Positions 12,807-25,490 of a stretch of 64,000 nt of DNA are shown here, one piece after another; within the stretch, counting starts at the first letter, position 1, and the number at the start of each line of letters is the position of its first letter. This DNA is from Cristatella mucedo. Lineage: Eukaryota > Bryozoa > Phylactolaemata > Cristatellidae. Location of the stretch: the NCBI GenBank assembly GCA_009760855.2, contig WPIO01000010.1, positions 6,155,001 through 6,219,000 of the forward strand, given 5' to 3'. The notes beneath the pieces were generated by a model. It worked only from the letters and a program-made list of their open reading frames with translations. It was not told the DNA's origin and made no database searches. Both the position numbers and the translations under genes were made by a program.

Positions 12807-15277
12807 TTTTTCGGCAAGCCGCAACGATCTGGTCTGACAGATCGGTCTCAATTGCCGAAAACACAACAAACGAGCTAGCACTACCAGTGACACTGACTAG
12901 CACAGTAATCCAGCTACTCCTTACTATTGGCCGATAAGGCAGTGACAATCACAAGTCGCTTGACGTGGCCGAGGGTGGACCAGGCTTTACCGAAGCCGGC
13001 CAACCCAGCAGATAAGCCGTGCCCCAACTGCAGGGGGGGGGAGCCAGCCGAAGAAACCAATCATCGACCACTGGCTCTCAAAAAGCTCTCTTTGATCTCT
13101 GCTAGGAATAGACCCGGGTATACAGTGGTGATGACATGGAGTAGTTAATTGCTAACACGAATCGGTCAGGCAGCCTTCAGTGATGACTCAATTCTTTGAC
13201 CCTATGTGGGGTGCAAGCAAAAATGGACAGATCGGCTGTCCCTGTAATCGAAAGTGCATGCGGCTTAGTTTCCAATCACCAAGACTGCCAATGCTAACCG
13301 TCAATCTGTAGCTAGCTCCAAGGTCTGGTGCAAGACTTAACCAACAACCGGTTGCCAGTTTTGTTATACTACTGTAACCAAGTCTTTAGTCGTGTTTTTT
13401 ACATGGTTCGTATTGCTTCGATCCTGCTCATGTCCTCCTTCGGTCTTCCTTCTTATCAGAAGTTTACATGGTCGGTTGGCCTTATTCCTTCTAGCCACCT
13501 ACTTGCTCCTCCACCAGTGGGAAAATTGCTTCGTTGGGATGGTAGGCACTAGCAGTGTAAGCAATGGCCCTCCACGATTCACCTCCCGGAGACTATACCC
13601 TTCACGATATCTTTTTCACCTGCCGTATCTTACTCTGGAGAGCTCTTGGTGTCCCATAAACAGGGATTCTCGTAGGACACTGAACCGGGTTATGGTTGAT
13701 GATCATTATTTGTGACAATCTTTGGCCGATGCCATATAAAAAGCTGGCACGGTGAGATATGCTGGCAGCTGTGATTCGATACTCGGCATTGGAGCTGATT
13801 TGAGCCACAGAGCCGTTGGTGTACGTCCTAGCAGCTGTTGAACGCCTGTAACCGCAGCTGCTGGCAAATAGACTTGTCTGCATTATGGATACAGACTTGA
13901 TATGTCAGGGTGTGAGCTCTCTTTGTCGCTGCCATGTTCCTGCTACTGCCGACATACCTGCATGCAGTGTTGCAGCACCTACATGTAACTAGCCGTGCTA
14001 AAAGTTACACGTTACGAGCACTGTGTGTTCGGCCTAATTCTGACCGGACGTGGAAGCCGCACACCACGTTTGTAACACATAAGGTTGACGAAAAAGTTCG
14101 TGCATCGTGTTTTTCCTTAAAACATTATCAAACTCATTAAATTATTATTTCATTGAAATACTATCCTCAACCCTATAGATACTTTTGCCGGATGTGTCAT
14201 CCACCATGTCTTTCAAAGCAATGAAGAAGGCGTAGCCTTGAAGGTGCCTACGACCGGTTGTTTGCTGGGTCTTGCCTCAGTCTTGGCCAAAAAGTAGAAA
14301 AATGCTCAGCTTCTAAGTCTTCGTTTGGTCTTCCATCGGTCTTGGACCGCCATCACCACAGTCTTGGTGACTAAAGATTAAAGCAAGACCAAAGGAGGAC
14401 CACCGCCTGGTGGCCCTGTAAATGGAGCTTTACGGTGACTTACCACAATTACCGTTTGACCTCGACCCTTAGTTTTGATATGACCACGAGACTTCTCAAA
14501 AACAAGACATTTCGCCTTGTATCCCCCACTAATGACAGGCTGAAACTGCTTTCAGCAGGGCAGTGGGTTCAAAAGTGCAGTGAGTTCAAAAGTGCAGTGG
14601 ATTCGAACACAAACTGTCAACTTTACCTGCCGGGCACTATCACCACCACTGCTTCACTAACCAGTACATCAAGCACTAGCTGAGCTGCTGCTGATATATT
14701 CTAGTAGCCCCATTGTTCTCCAGGGACAATTTTCCTGTCATTCGAAGACCATAGGTGGGCAAGAGCTTTTGCTCTGAAAGACCAAGCCTGCTTCTACTGC
14801 TACCTACTACTTCCTTTCAATGTTGGCTACAACGATGCAGACTTAGCGGCAAGTTCTGACACATCGGACCAAAATAATTGTTCTTCTTTCTCGTGACTGC
14901 TTCCTCGTGTGCTCTTTAAGACAGCTACACTTTTCGGTTGGCTTAATTGCACCGGATGAATTTTAAGGACATAAATGTAATGGACAAAATAGCACAATGG
15001 AATAGAAAATAGAGCAGCAACTGCCAACTCCTTAGACAGTGGGAATATGTGCTCGTGATGTCAATGCTCACTAAGGTCAAGGTTTGCTTTTGCCAGCCAG
15101 CAGACAAAGTGGGTGAAGGGGTATGCTGTAATGAAGATGACAGTGACAGACGCATGAGCTCAATCAAACAGATGTGAAACAAACTGGAGCCATTCAGACT
15201 TCATAAGGATGCTGAAACTAGGTGGAAGCATTCATTGGTTGTGTAATATAGGATATCCAGCAGCAGCAGCAGCTTAC

Positions 15278-15590
15278 TTGATGAGTTCATTCGTTTCAGG
15301 AGCTCGATGAAGAAATCTCGGATCCCTCTGCCCTTGCCAAAAACCAATCGGTAGGGCATGACATCTGATGAGCCCGGTCAGCAAGCAGGCAACACCGCTG
15401 CTTAGATGCAACCGAGGCAGCAGTTCGCGCAGTTTTGCCCTGGGCCCAGCCCCCACGCTGAGCTTTAGTAGATCTAAGGCTAAGGCTACATGACTGCCGC
15501 CTTCGGAAATACCCAGGTTCGGCCACTCGCAGAGAAGCATACCGGGCAGAGGGCAAGCATGGCATTCAAAAGCATTTTGCTGCAAACCAT
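15278..15590 (-). CDS. Doubtful internal exon, unknown product
   Basis: A minus-strand frame open over about 150 codons (15274-15732) ends at a good donor, caa|gtaagc, with the GT at 15277-15276. A possible acceptor (ttgcag) lies near 15590. The predicted peptide contains the leucine-rich stretch LALDLLKLSVGAGPRAKLR and a patch FWQGQRDPRFLHRAPETN. I do not recognise it. A second minus-strand frame is also open across most of the region, which weakens the case. It could belong to the same gene as the signal-peptide exon at 17.7-18.0 kb, but the splice phase for such a join could not be shown. Confidence 0.2.
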
Positions 15591-16037
15591 TTATGTTCGC
15601 GAAATCTCTAGCAGAGAGAAATGCTGTCGAATGCTGTCGTGACAAATGGGTCGAGCACCCTTTGACAACGGTGGTTCGAAATGTCCAGAATGGAGGCATC
15701 TGCTCTAGCTGGGTGTGAACCCCCTCACCCACCCACCTTGTCTCAAAGAATAACCGAACCAGGCTACTGTGCAGATCGGCAGCATTCAGAAAAGTGGTTC
15801 AACCCTAGTAGAAGACAAAGACCTGTTAGGTGCCTCACACGCTTGTGTGCTGAACGTACACTTACAGGAACACAAGAATTGTGCATATGGCACGTTCATG
15901 CATGCATACAAGCATACGCACGTGCGTGCATGCACGTATGCACGTGCACATGCACATAAACACACATAACACTTATATGCACAGGCACGGACCACATGGT
16001 CACCGGTGGGAACCAAACCAATACCACGCGTTTCCCG

Positions 16038-16126
16038 TTGCAGCAAATGTAAAACGCCTAGAAAGTGATTTGAGTTCTCTGAGGCCGCTTTATCAAGTGC
16101 ATTATTATTATTATTATTATTATTAG
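16038..16126 (+). mobile_element. LINE 3' tail fragment with (ATT)n
   Basis: The run gcagcaaatgtaaaacgcct leads to agaaagtgatttgagttctc, a gaggccgctttatcaagtgc end and (ATT)n. It matches the terminal about 85 bases of the LINE at 40696-41643. No protein-coding part of the element remains. Confidence 0.8.
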
Positions 16127-16430
16127 TCTGCTTAATAAGGTAAGCCTGTCTCCACCACCTGCAGCCACGACTTACAATGCCTAAATGACGGATGGGATGT
16201 GGTTCGGTGTAGCCTGCTGTTCGGTAAGCTAGCCCCAAAGCATCCACCAAACACGATTTGCCCCTGACACCCGGCTTGACCGCTGCTGTCAGCCAAGGCA
16301 GCAAGTAGCACAGGGGTCGTAGGAATCTGCCCTTAGTCGCTGAGTCCTCGGCAGGCAAGCGGCCGCAACCTTTGCTGACCCGATCCAGCCCAAAAAGCAC
16401 TAAAAAAGCACTGAGGCTGGGCATGCCCTC

Positions 16431-16636
<206 letters not shown>

Positions 16637-17399
16637 ACCATGCAAACATGATCTGTGGGTGCCATATGGTGTGCAGGAATAATAGCAGACTGCAGAAGCA
16701 GCCGCAAGCCACAGGAAATGCTCCGGGCTGCCGGCTGGCAGTGAGTCAGCACGGCAGCGGGTGCTTTTAATTATCCCACAAATGACCCCCAACCGGCAGC
16801 CAGCCGGGTGCCTGCATAGACAGCAGCAGCACTCAACTGGATGGGAGGAGGGCCGCTGTTCGGTTCCTCAGGAAAAGCAGCTGCTGCCTGCTAATCGCCC
16901 ACCCATAATCTCGGAGGATACTACCGCCCAACCCTCCTCTCCGTGTGAAAACTTCTTAGCACACTATCCAGTATCGATAGGGGCTAGCAGTAGCAGCAGT
17001 ACGGGTGGCTGCAGCAGTGGGCAATTAGCAGGCAGTGTGGCCAACAGTGGCTAGAGGGTGCCAGGCTGCTGCTGCTGCCTATGAGCCAAGCACCACAGCA
17101 GCCAGTGGTGACGTCAATGGTCACAGCATCTCTCTATGACCGCTCAAAGCCGGTGAGACACCACCACTCACGATAGGTCTGTACAGCACGGTCACCACTT
17201 CTTCCCACCCACCCACCCAGGCCGCCCTCCTCTGGTGATTCCCCCTCTAACAATGAATAACTCATTTCGGCAGCCAACTCTTGGTCGGTCAAACACGGCA
17301 GCGAAGACGGTCAAGCACGCAGACTTGTCTCCCCCTCTCCCAACCTCACAAGCTACCCGTGCAGGTCATAGCACCACTAGTAGACAATGACCGATGCCT
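16637..17399. other. No recognised gene
   Basis: GC content rises toward the island that follows. Short CAG/GCA-rich stretches occur (about 16990-17085). No gene was recognised. Confidence 0.4.
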
Positions 17400-18560
17400 C
17401 CTTAATTCGTGCGCGACCCAGAACTGGCGTTGTTTGGCCGAAGCTTCGGCCGGCGTGTAACGCTGACCGCTGAGACGAAGGCAAGTAGCAACAACTTTCG
17501 GTGTGCCGACCGTCCCGGACCTCGCGAACCTCGGCTAACGCCCAGGCGCGAAACAGTTCGGAAGGGGCCGCGGCGTTTCGCGTACGCGAAGCCGGGAAGA
17601 GCAGGGTGTAGAGCCGCACGGATTTGCGCCGGTAGTCATAAAACTGTGCAATGCGACGCGGTCGAACGATCCGCGGCAGGCGGCCGAGCGCCGGGAGGCT
17701 GGAACGAGGGCGCGACCGAGCCGACCGAGCTCTCACCGCGGCGGCGGCGGCGAGCGAGAGACCGCCTCGAGACGAGGGCGGCCGGCGCAGCGCCGTAGTC
17801 CGCGGCGATGGTGCCAATGCCGACGGCATCCCTAAGAGGCGCAAAAGAGGTGGCGACGGAAGCGTCGATGAGCTTACCCCCGCCGCTGGCCGATACCGTC
17901 CGAAGTGAGTCCGCGAAAAGGCTGCTTCCCAGCAGCAGCAGCACGGCGACACGGGCGGACCAAGCGCCGGCCATCATGTGCAGCTCATTTTGTTGACAGT
18001 GCTCTAGGTGGCGCTCCATGCGTCCCCTGGCGGCGGTGGCGGCAACCGCTTGCTAACGTCCGAAGTGCGAGCGCCCGAGAGGCTACGCCGCCGCACCCTT
18101 TCTGCCATCGGGCGCCGGTAGGGGGCGGCGGTGGCGCTGCATGTAGTCGTCAAGCGGAGGCGGGCGGCCGGGCGACGCTTCTGCCCGGTCTGCAGCCTGG
18201 CGAAACCCGCGGCGATTACTCACAGGGCTTCGCTCCTGGAGCCAGATCGGCAGCACGTGCTGCCCTCGCGAAGTCGCGCGCCCTACCGCGAATTGGCCGC
18301 CTCGCCGCCCGCCAAAATTTTCCACGGCGAGTTCCTTCCGTTGACTCGCAAGGGCGCCGCGAGCCTGCGGCCGCTGACCGCTCGCAGGTCGTCCGCCGAC
18401 GCCACTCGGTTAGCGTGAGCGTCGATAGTGTAACAACGAGTCGCAGCGGCTTCTGCACAGTAGCGCCCTTGGGTCCTAAGCATAGCAAAAAACCTCGATA
18501 CGCGGAGGCATGCTGACAGTAGTCGAGCGCGGCAGCGACGACGAGCTCCTCCCCTCCCCC
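17400..18560. promoter_or_regulatory. GC/CpG-rich island, likely promoter region
   Basis: Dense CG dinucleotides and high GC set this block apart from both flanks. Open frames in all directions are a side effect of the composition. It surrounds the candidate minus-strand first exon at 17737-17977, so a promoter role is the simplest reading. No TATA box or other defined site was identified. Confidence 0.5.
17737..17977 (-). CDS. Candidate first exon, secreted or membrane protein
   Basis: Starts at one of two adjacent ATG codons (17977 or 17974) and stays open to a consensus donor, g|gtgaga (GT at 17736-17735). The peptide begins MMAGAWSARVAVLLLLGSSL, with n-region, hydrophobic core and a likely signal peptidase site after SLFA. 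About 55 residues later comes a basic cluster, RRSLARRRRR, that resembles a proprotein convertase site, although a simple GC-rich Arg run is also possible. The exon ends in phase 1, so further exons are expected at lower coordinates, but none is established. Product not recognised. An upstream ATG at 18019 would add 14 residues. Confidence 0.4.
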
Positions 18561-19852
18561 CCAAGAACACGAGTCCATAGTAGCGTAGAATAGCGTAGAA
18601 CAGTCTATTCGACAGCCGCAGAAGTGTACAGCGTTCAGCACCAGCCATGTCGTAGCGTAAAACAACTCGCGTAAGAAGCCGAAACGACCAAAAAACATCC
18701 GGTTACCTGGCTCAAAGCCCAACGGCTTGACTATGATACAGCTTTGGGCTTTTTATGCCACACGAATGCATAAATTGTGACACAACCGGTTAGTAATTAG
18801 TATTATTCACGAATAGCTATTAATATCGCGCAGTCGTAATCTGGCCGGTATAGCGCCTCAACGTTTCAAGAGCCAGCCCTTGATTTCACCGCTGGCGCGT
18901 AGACGGTCAAATGGTATCAATGGCAAGAAATCGAGCGACTGCAGAGCACACCCTCTCGACCGTCTGGTGCCTCCTGCAAGCTAAGCACTCGCGCAGCAGG
19001 CCAACTTGGGACCGTGAAAGAGAGGCAAGTGATGCAATGCTACAGTCATGGCTGCTGCCACAGTCACGACGACTCCGCTGGACCGATAATAGCACCTCCA
19101 TTAGGGCCAGTCTAACTTTCGGGCCTTTATCTTCAAGAGCTAGGCTGGGCTGTCGGTACGATCATTTGGGAAAAGCCGAAATCAACTTGGAATCGCAACC
19201 ACATCTACGAATCTACTTAACAATTACAAGAAAGCAACGGGTCTACTTCTGCGAATCAGTTCTGCTTGAGGAACGCTAGTTATTTCTGAAACACTTTATT
19301 TCGGAAAGAAATCGGCGACCGTATGAGCGTGCCGATCTACTTTATACTAGGACGCCTCGTTATTCAGGGAAGTTGCTGCTTGACAATGGAAGAGCTGAGC
19401 ATACCTAAACCTTGGAGTGCTGGATTTTTCGCCCTTCACTTCACTTTCACTTTCACTTGGAAACAGCGTTCCTGGCTCCAGGTCAAGCCTCGATCGCCGG
19501 ATAACTTGGTATCTTGCAGCTCATTCCAACAGTGCTTCTACTGTGACCTCTAGGTTGAGCAGTCAAGGTCGTCAGCAGACGACCTAAACTTACAAGCCCT
19601 TAGACCCTGAATGCACTCATGCGTTTCAGCTATGTGTCATAGCTCCAGCTCAGGTTTGCTGTAAGTTGTGGGGCGCATTCACTCAGTTCTCATAGTCAGT
19701 CACCCCATTCGTTTGCACAGCACCTTCGAAATAGATAGATAACCTTTCCAGCAAGCTAACGTCTTACAGCTTTTTCGCTAAAGGTAAATAGACCTGTTTA
19801 CTTGCAGTTGCTGCAATTTTAGGCAAGCTGTGAGTACCTGTATTGAGTGATA
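18561..19852. other. No recognised gene
   Basis: A 122-codon plus-strand frame (18911-19279) shows no known domain. Nothing else was recognised. Confidence 0.4.
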
Positions 19853-19960
19853 GGATTATAATAATACATTTGTATAGCATCCTCACAGAACTGAATCTCT
19901 TTCTAGGCACCTTACAGATGCTGTATAGAAAGCATTACCAAATGATTGGTGATAACATCC
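19853..19960 (-). mobile_element. LINE 3' tail fragment, antisense
   Basis: Reads on the minus strand as gtgcctagaaagagattcag, then ttctgtgaggatgctatac and an AT-rich end. The upstream bases (gctttctatacagcatctgt on the minus strand) match the 3' UTR of the copy at 49.8 kb. Confidence 0.75.
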
Positions 19961-22900
19961 GAAAGCAGCCGGCACAGTGTAAGCAGGTACATGCACGAGG
20001 ACCAATCACAAAGACCCACCAAATGCTGTAATAAACAGGTACTTATCATACATCTTGATGCATATATTTGAGCAAGTATCTAAGAAGAACATCTTTAGAA
20101 CATACAAACTCCCCACGGAACGTAGGCTATGGATGCAAATGCAGTGGAAATCCCACGTGAATTTAACAAGTCAGCTAGTGTGGGCGTTGACTTGAAGCTA
20201 TCGAATTCATAACCGGTAGAGAAATTGTGTTCTAACTTTTTCCATAATCAGCCTTGAAAATGGTGATAAGTGAGATAATTGAAAGTGTAATGCTTGTCTA
20301 CCGATGCATACAGGACAAGCAAAATACCAGTTGACTCGAACTGCAGTATGCATTCGCCCAATCAAACCCAGGTGCAAGTGGGAGTCTATAGATTAGTCTG
20401 GTTGACACCTCCTCCCCCTACCCTCCTCTCTCTCTCTCTCTCTCTCCTCGTCTCCTCCGCCTCCTTACTGCTCCTGATCCTCCTGTTCATGGTAGGGATA
20501 AAGCTGAAGCAGATAGTGAGAATTTTGGGCAATAGGGAACGTATTGTACCTCAAGATCATATAATACGAGTTGTTAAAGAAGCAGCCGAAGCATGCTCAA
20601 GCTCAAGATGTAGCCACCTAAAATAGATGAGTACAGGTATTCTGTTCCAACCTGCGACCATGTTTACCCTTGCAAATATTTGATTGCCGATCAGAGATGC
20701 CGTTCTGTTGCTATAGGAATCAAAGATAACAATTTGTAAAGCTTAAAGGGAACCAGTCCATCAAACTGATGTCTCCTAGAGCTAGTCGTACAGGAGCAAA
20801 CAGGCCAAAGGTCGGAAGAGAGTCGGGGGGGGGGGATATTTTAAACCACCCACATCTAGAAGCGATGTGAGAGAAAACCTCTTCACAATGCGTGGGGACA
20901 TCTTCTGAGAGGGAAGACCTGCCACGAAGCTTTGGGGTGCCTTTTCTTGGAGATGATGACTAGCCAAGTTGCCATGGATTGGTACTCCTCCCACGAAGCC
21001 GTAATGTGCAGCACGAATGGCTGGTAGGCCGTTTCTGGTCAGCTGGTGACAGACTGAGGGTGAGACCAGCTCCAACCAGTATATTGCAGTCATGACCATT
21101 AGTCATTGTCTGTTAAGCGCAAAATAAAGTTACGAACATAAAGAAAATAAAGAACTGTCAGCGACCGATTCGTCGCACGCAAATAACGACCAGGTGCTGT
21201 GGATTGCATGTGTATGCTACGCTTGCTGCTGGTATCATCGCTGGACAATTTGTTGTCTCTTGCCACTATGCAGCACACTAGTTCCTTCCACCGTGCTTAT
21301 CACATCATAGTGGCTACAATTTCTATGCCTGTGAGCTAGTAACACAAGTTTCTCTGGCTGAGGACTGTTTTAACGGCCCTCGAAAGAGGTAGGAGATGCT
21401 TGTTGTTATGCCTTGCAGGAGGTGGTATGACAGCTTCTGCATTTGCATTGGTGCATTCTACAAAGGCCGTGCCTTCAGAGCCTTAATCGAGAAATTTATA
21501 CTGGACTCCCATATACAGGTGCTTCCCTCGGTCGTAGCGTCTGAGTCTCCTGCAAAGTAGCGCTAGAGAATCGTCGTGGCCGTGGTGGCCATGCAAGTCT
21601 CTCCTGCCGAACTGCCTGCAGAATGTTCACGTGTATCTGGCTAGCGTGTACAACCACCCATGGCAACACCACTGCATACGCCTACCTGCATCACGGCCTC
21701 AGCTCTCGAGGCTGTGCATTTGTAATCCTTTTCTCCCTATGTGCACTGTACCTCCGGCATTTGAAGGCCAAACAAATGCATCACCGGCCTACCGAAGTAT
21801 AGCAACAGCGTCATGCATGACATGGGCCGAGACAAGGGGGATCAACGGTACTGGGAACTGTACCCGAACTGGCACCGTCTGAGGTGTGGACACAGGCGAG
21901 AATACCTGTTAAAAACCAACTAGCTGCTAGATTGCAAGATCTCTTCTGCCGCACAGCTGACTCAGCTGCAGACATCAGCTCGCCGACCGACAGAAGGACA
22001 GCAACTCATTCACTCACCCTTTTTAATGTGCTGCTCGTGATTGTGAATTTTTTTTGCAGTCGTTAGGAAGCCAGGGAACCGAGGCCCTCAAACACCAGCA
22101 GCAGCAAGCAGCAGTAGCATGCAGCAGCAGCAGCAGCACGGCACCTCGTGCTCCTTGCGGGGGCAGCCGAATCGACAGCTCGACCAGAGCTAATGCTGCT
22201 GCTCTGCCGCAGGAGTCGAATAGAAGCGATTGCTGTACTGCTGACGTGGCCTGTGCACTCTAAATTGGCGTTCGACTACTTAGTGACCGGTTGTGCGGAA
22301 ATCCGGGGTGAACCTGCTGGCGTTCTCCAATCGTTTCAGGAAAGAAAGCTGCCTCGTGGAATGTACAGCACCCAAGCATCGACACCGAGGCTGCTGCTCT
22401 TTGCTCGACTACTGCTTTGCCACATGCGGCTCAGTTGTGCTCAGCCATGCGTTTCGGAGAACAAGGGAGCAGAGCAGCATTAGGCAGCCAACCCGAGGAG
22501 GCTTGCATTGTGGAGGCTTGCAGGATGGACGTGCAGTCGCTAGTAGCATTACTTCCTTGTGGACGTAACCCAATTGCTCAGAATCCGTTTTTCTTTAGGA
22601 AAGGGGGTTTTCATGTGTGTACTCCATTTATGTTTGGTTATCATTCGTCAATTGTTTGTGCCTGGACATTATGAAGTACACTAGTTATTCTGTTGTGCAA
22701 ATCTTGCTAGCTACAATTCCTCCTACGCAGGAAGGCAAGTAATGCAGACGAGTCTTGTTGGCAGTCTACTGTTTCTGCTTGGATGGCTCGAGGCATTTAA
22801 TGCTTGCTCCCTCTGATAGACAAACGTGACAGTGATAGACAGACTAATTCCACTTGTTGTGGGCAAAACCTATTATTTAGACCGTCATCATAAAAGCTGC

Positions 22901-23814
22901 TCTCGAGCGACTGCTCACAGCTGGTAGTAATATGGTGGCAGCTGGTGGCAACTGGTAGTAGGCACCGATTACGGACCTGCACTGATCTCGTGCAAGCACT
23001 TGAGTTTTCCTTGCGCCTCCAAAAGGCGCCGTGCACTACGAGACATGTGCAGACGTGACGCCCGAACATAACTGCCAGTGTCTGCATCCAAAATAAAATG
23101 GCCGAGCCAGCTTGCGCGACAGGACTGGCGTGAAGAGCACATCGGCGAAGAAACCAGGCATACAGGTAGCATACTATCAGTGGCATTCGTCGTGATGGAG
23201 AAACATGGATACGTGCAACGATTACATGCAAAACCGACTGTCATCATCGGCGACTACTTTCGCTGCTACATTCCTTCGTTTTCGAGAATATGGAATGCAC
23301 AGAATCATAGAAGAAGTACGGGAAGTGTACCTACGAATTAGACAGGTAGGTGGGTGTGACCTGCAAATGGACAAATAATACTGGTGATTTTGACAATGGA
23401 AGGGAACGGCAATATCTTCATGCGGTGACAGTCGATCGTTGAAAGCGTAGAAATTCAGTCTGCATGACATTCGTCATCGGCTGTATATAACTAACCTTGC
23501 CTAGCCATCTAAGCTCCTGATGCTTTTTGTCGAGGCCGCATGTCTATGCGACCCTGGTGCAAGGAGAAAATGCCGTCTCAAAAGATTCTGGGCAATATCG
23601 ATCTGCTGCAACAAATATAGCCATGTCCAATGACAAGACTCGCTGTCCGATAATTATGCAACCCGTGTCAGCAGCAGAGAAGCCCATAGGGCTAGATAGC
23701 ATGATGACTCCTCGGGCAGCGAGATGCAGCACAGCCTATACACAAGCTACAAGAACTTGGGTGACTTCCTACTAGTCTCCACAGTGCCTTTCCTTTAAAA
23801 AGATACTGGAACGA
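19961..23814. other. No recognised gene; short CT and CAG runs
   Basis: Contains (CT)n at about 20430-20447 and CAG-rich sequence at about 22095-22140. Open frames are short and unlike known families, and no exon with good splice sites was found. Confidence 0.35.
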
Positions 23815-24060
23815 GTAGGGGCAGACCAGCTAAACTCCTCCATTAAAACTTCAAACCTGCTAAGTATCAGCCAGGTTTTAGAGCTAATAACTCTACTGAG
23901 CAAGCGTCGTTCCAAGTATATAGCAATCTTCATAGGAACGATGACTTAGGCAGAGTCTCTCTCTCTGCCAGTTCTGCTGGATCTCTCGGCAGCTCGTGAT
24001 CCCATTGATCACGAAGTGATCTTGAGCACCCCTATTTCGTGAGCATCACTGATAATGCAA
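23815..24060 (+). pseudogene. LINE reverse transcriptase relic (palm region)
   Basis: Broken plus-strand translation still shows QPGFRANNSTEQAS, the usual Q-x-G/A-[FY]-R-x-x-x-S-T-E block, and then LLDLSAARDPIDHEVIL, a decayed form of the [12 protein letters not shown] motif of CR1/L2-like LINEs. The catalytic DD motif is not preserved. With the C-terminal relic at 25080-25490 it may form one old insertion, split by the SINE pair at 24406-24756. Confidence 0.75.
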
Positions 24061-24405
24061 TATAATGAGTTCAGTCCTTATCGGCAGATTTCAGAGCATT
24101 GATGAGAACAGGTACAGGTCACCCGGAAGCATTTACGGGGGAATGTCAGGTAAGAACAAAATTTGTCCGACAAGCAAATTTGTGTTTAGGGTACCTTTTG
24201 AAAGACAAACATGATAGAACTGGGATCGGAAGTTCTGGCGACTTCCGCATGAAAGAAAAAATGGTTATGCAAACCACGTCTAACCCGGATGTAAACCGGA
24301 AGCAACAGATCTAAAAATAAAAATTTTACTGATCTCTGCATCATATGCAACTTGTGTCCCAACTTTTCGAACCTTGGTAGATCGCGATACATGCTTGAAG
24401 CATGG

Positions 24406-24580
24406 TGAGCCGTGATGGCACACTAGGTAAGGTGGTTGCTTTCACGACCTCGGTCCCGAGGTCGTGGGTTCGATTCCTGCAGTGGGCGATCCTTTATCGC
24501 CACTGCAAGCGGTGGTGATAGCCGTAAAGGCTCTTCTGTCGCTATACAAAAAGAGGCTGTTTAATCAGCTAGGATTTTTT
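24406..24580 (+). mobile_element. tRNA-derived SINE (family A), tandem copy 1
   Basis: Begins gagccgtgatggcacactag, has an A-box-like taggtaaggtgg and a clear B-box, gggttcgattcc (about 24466-24477). Between the boxes, cacgacctcgg and ccgaggtcgtg form an 11-bp stem. The tRNA-unrelated part has ccactgc/ggtgg hairpin arms and ends aatcagctaggattttt. This is a SINE, not a tRNA gene: the remaining tRNA arms are absent and the same unit recurs around the window. Confidence 0.88.
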
Positions 24581-24756
24581 GAGCCGTGATGGCACACTAG
24601 GTAAGGCGGTTGCTTTCACGACCTCGTTCCTGAGGTCGTGGGTTCAATTCCTGCTGTGGGTGATTCTTTATCGCCACTGCAAGCGGTGGTGATAGCCGTA
24701 AAGGCTCTTCTGTCGCTATATAAAAAGAGGCTGTTTAATCAGCTAGGATTTTTTTT
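24581..24756 (+). mobile_element. tRNA-derived SINE (family A), tandem copy 2
   Basis: Follows copy 1 without a gap and repeats it with only a few substitutions (for example cgttcctgaggtcgtg in the stem), giving a head-to-tail dimer with a period of about 175 bases. The B-box gggttcaattcc lies at about 24641-24652. The T-run at the end of each unit could stop RNA polymerase III. Confidence 0.88.
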
Positions 24757-25079
24757 AAGTGTATTCTTGTGACTTTAATATAGCTTCATTTCCAGAGTCG
24801 GTTGGTGCCTTGTAAATTCCATAACTCGGCTAATACTTCTCTTATCGTGGTGAAATTTGAAATGTGAGTTCAGTTCTGCTTGTTTTAAACGAGGCAATAG
24901 AAATTATCTGATTTTGGCTGAATAAATTTTGTTCTATGCGTCCGCAATTACAGAAAATAAAGCTCCAGCACGTTTGATGACACAGGAAAATGTATTTCTT
25001 GCTGTGCACCATACCGAAGACTCCGGCCTGCTTAATTAAACGAGGATATCACAGTCAAGCGAGGTCATGCGTTTTTAAA

Positions 25080-25490
25080 TCGTCTATATTCCTGCAACTC
25101 ATTTCCTGCTGGTCTTCTTGCCTGTGCTAAAAGACCCTTACAGTGGAAGCAAAACTTTTCGGCTACGCCTGTCTGTCAGGAATGCCTCAGCTGTCACATA
25201 TCGTTTCAAATTTGCCTAGTACAGGCTCCCATTAAGCATTGCATCGCCTCCAAGGTCCTGTCACTCCCTATTAAGTCTCGCCATTCACTTGCTCAGGCTC
25301 TCCGAAATATCTACTCCAGAGGCTTCCCGAAGGGTTCGTGCTTGTCTGACTCAAGTCGATTGGCTCTATCTCTAATCAACCTCAAATTCTTTAAGGACCA
25401 TGCCTTCACTTCTTTAGCACTTTAAGTCCGGAACTCGCTACAGACTGGCATCATGACATCCCCCTGTATTGATAAGGTTTCCCAAGAGGC
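25080..25490 (+). pseudogene. LINE C-terminal coding relic
   Basis: The plus-strand translation, with stops, resembles the C-terminal part of the CR1/L2-like ORF2: ASKVLSLPIKSRHSLAQ, then KFFKDHAFTSLAL and VRNSLQTGIMTSP. These correspond to the [18 protein letters not shown] block of the better copy at 40.9-41.6 kb. Coding capacity is lost. Confidence 0.6.

Larger units (their letters stand above)
11846..16037. other. Mostly unassigned; one tandem repeat and one doubtful exon
   Basis: Apart from the tandem repeat near 12.75 kb and the doubtful exon at 15.3-15.6 kb listed separately, no gene or repeat family was recognised here. Confidence 0.35.

Noticed and set aside
17377-17952. A 191-codon minus-strand frame in the CpG island
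   Set aside because: It overlaps the signal-peptide exon in another frame and has only Arg/Ser/Pro bias from composition.
18911-19279. A 122-codon plus-strand gene beside the CpG island
   Set aside because: No domain, signal or splice support; the length is within chance for this composition.
24406-24756. Two tRNA genes
   Set aside because: A- and B-box sequences are present, but the body does not fold as a tRNA and the unit recurs across the window with a non-tRNA 3' part, so these are SINEs.
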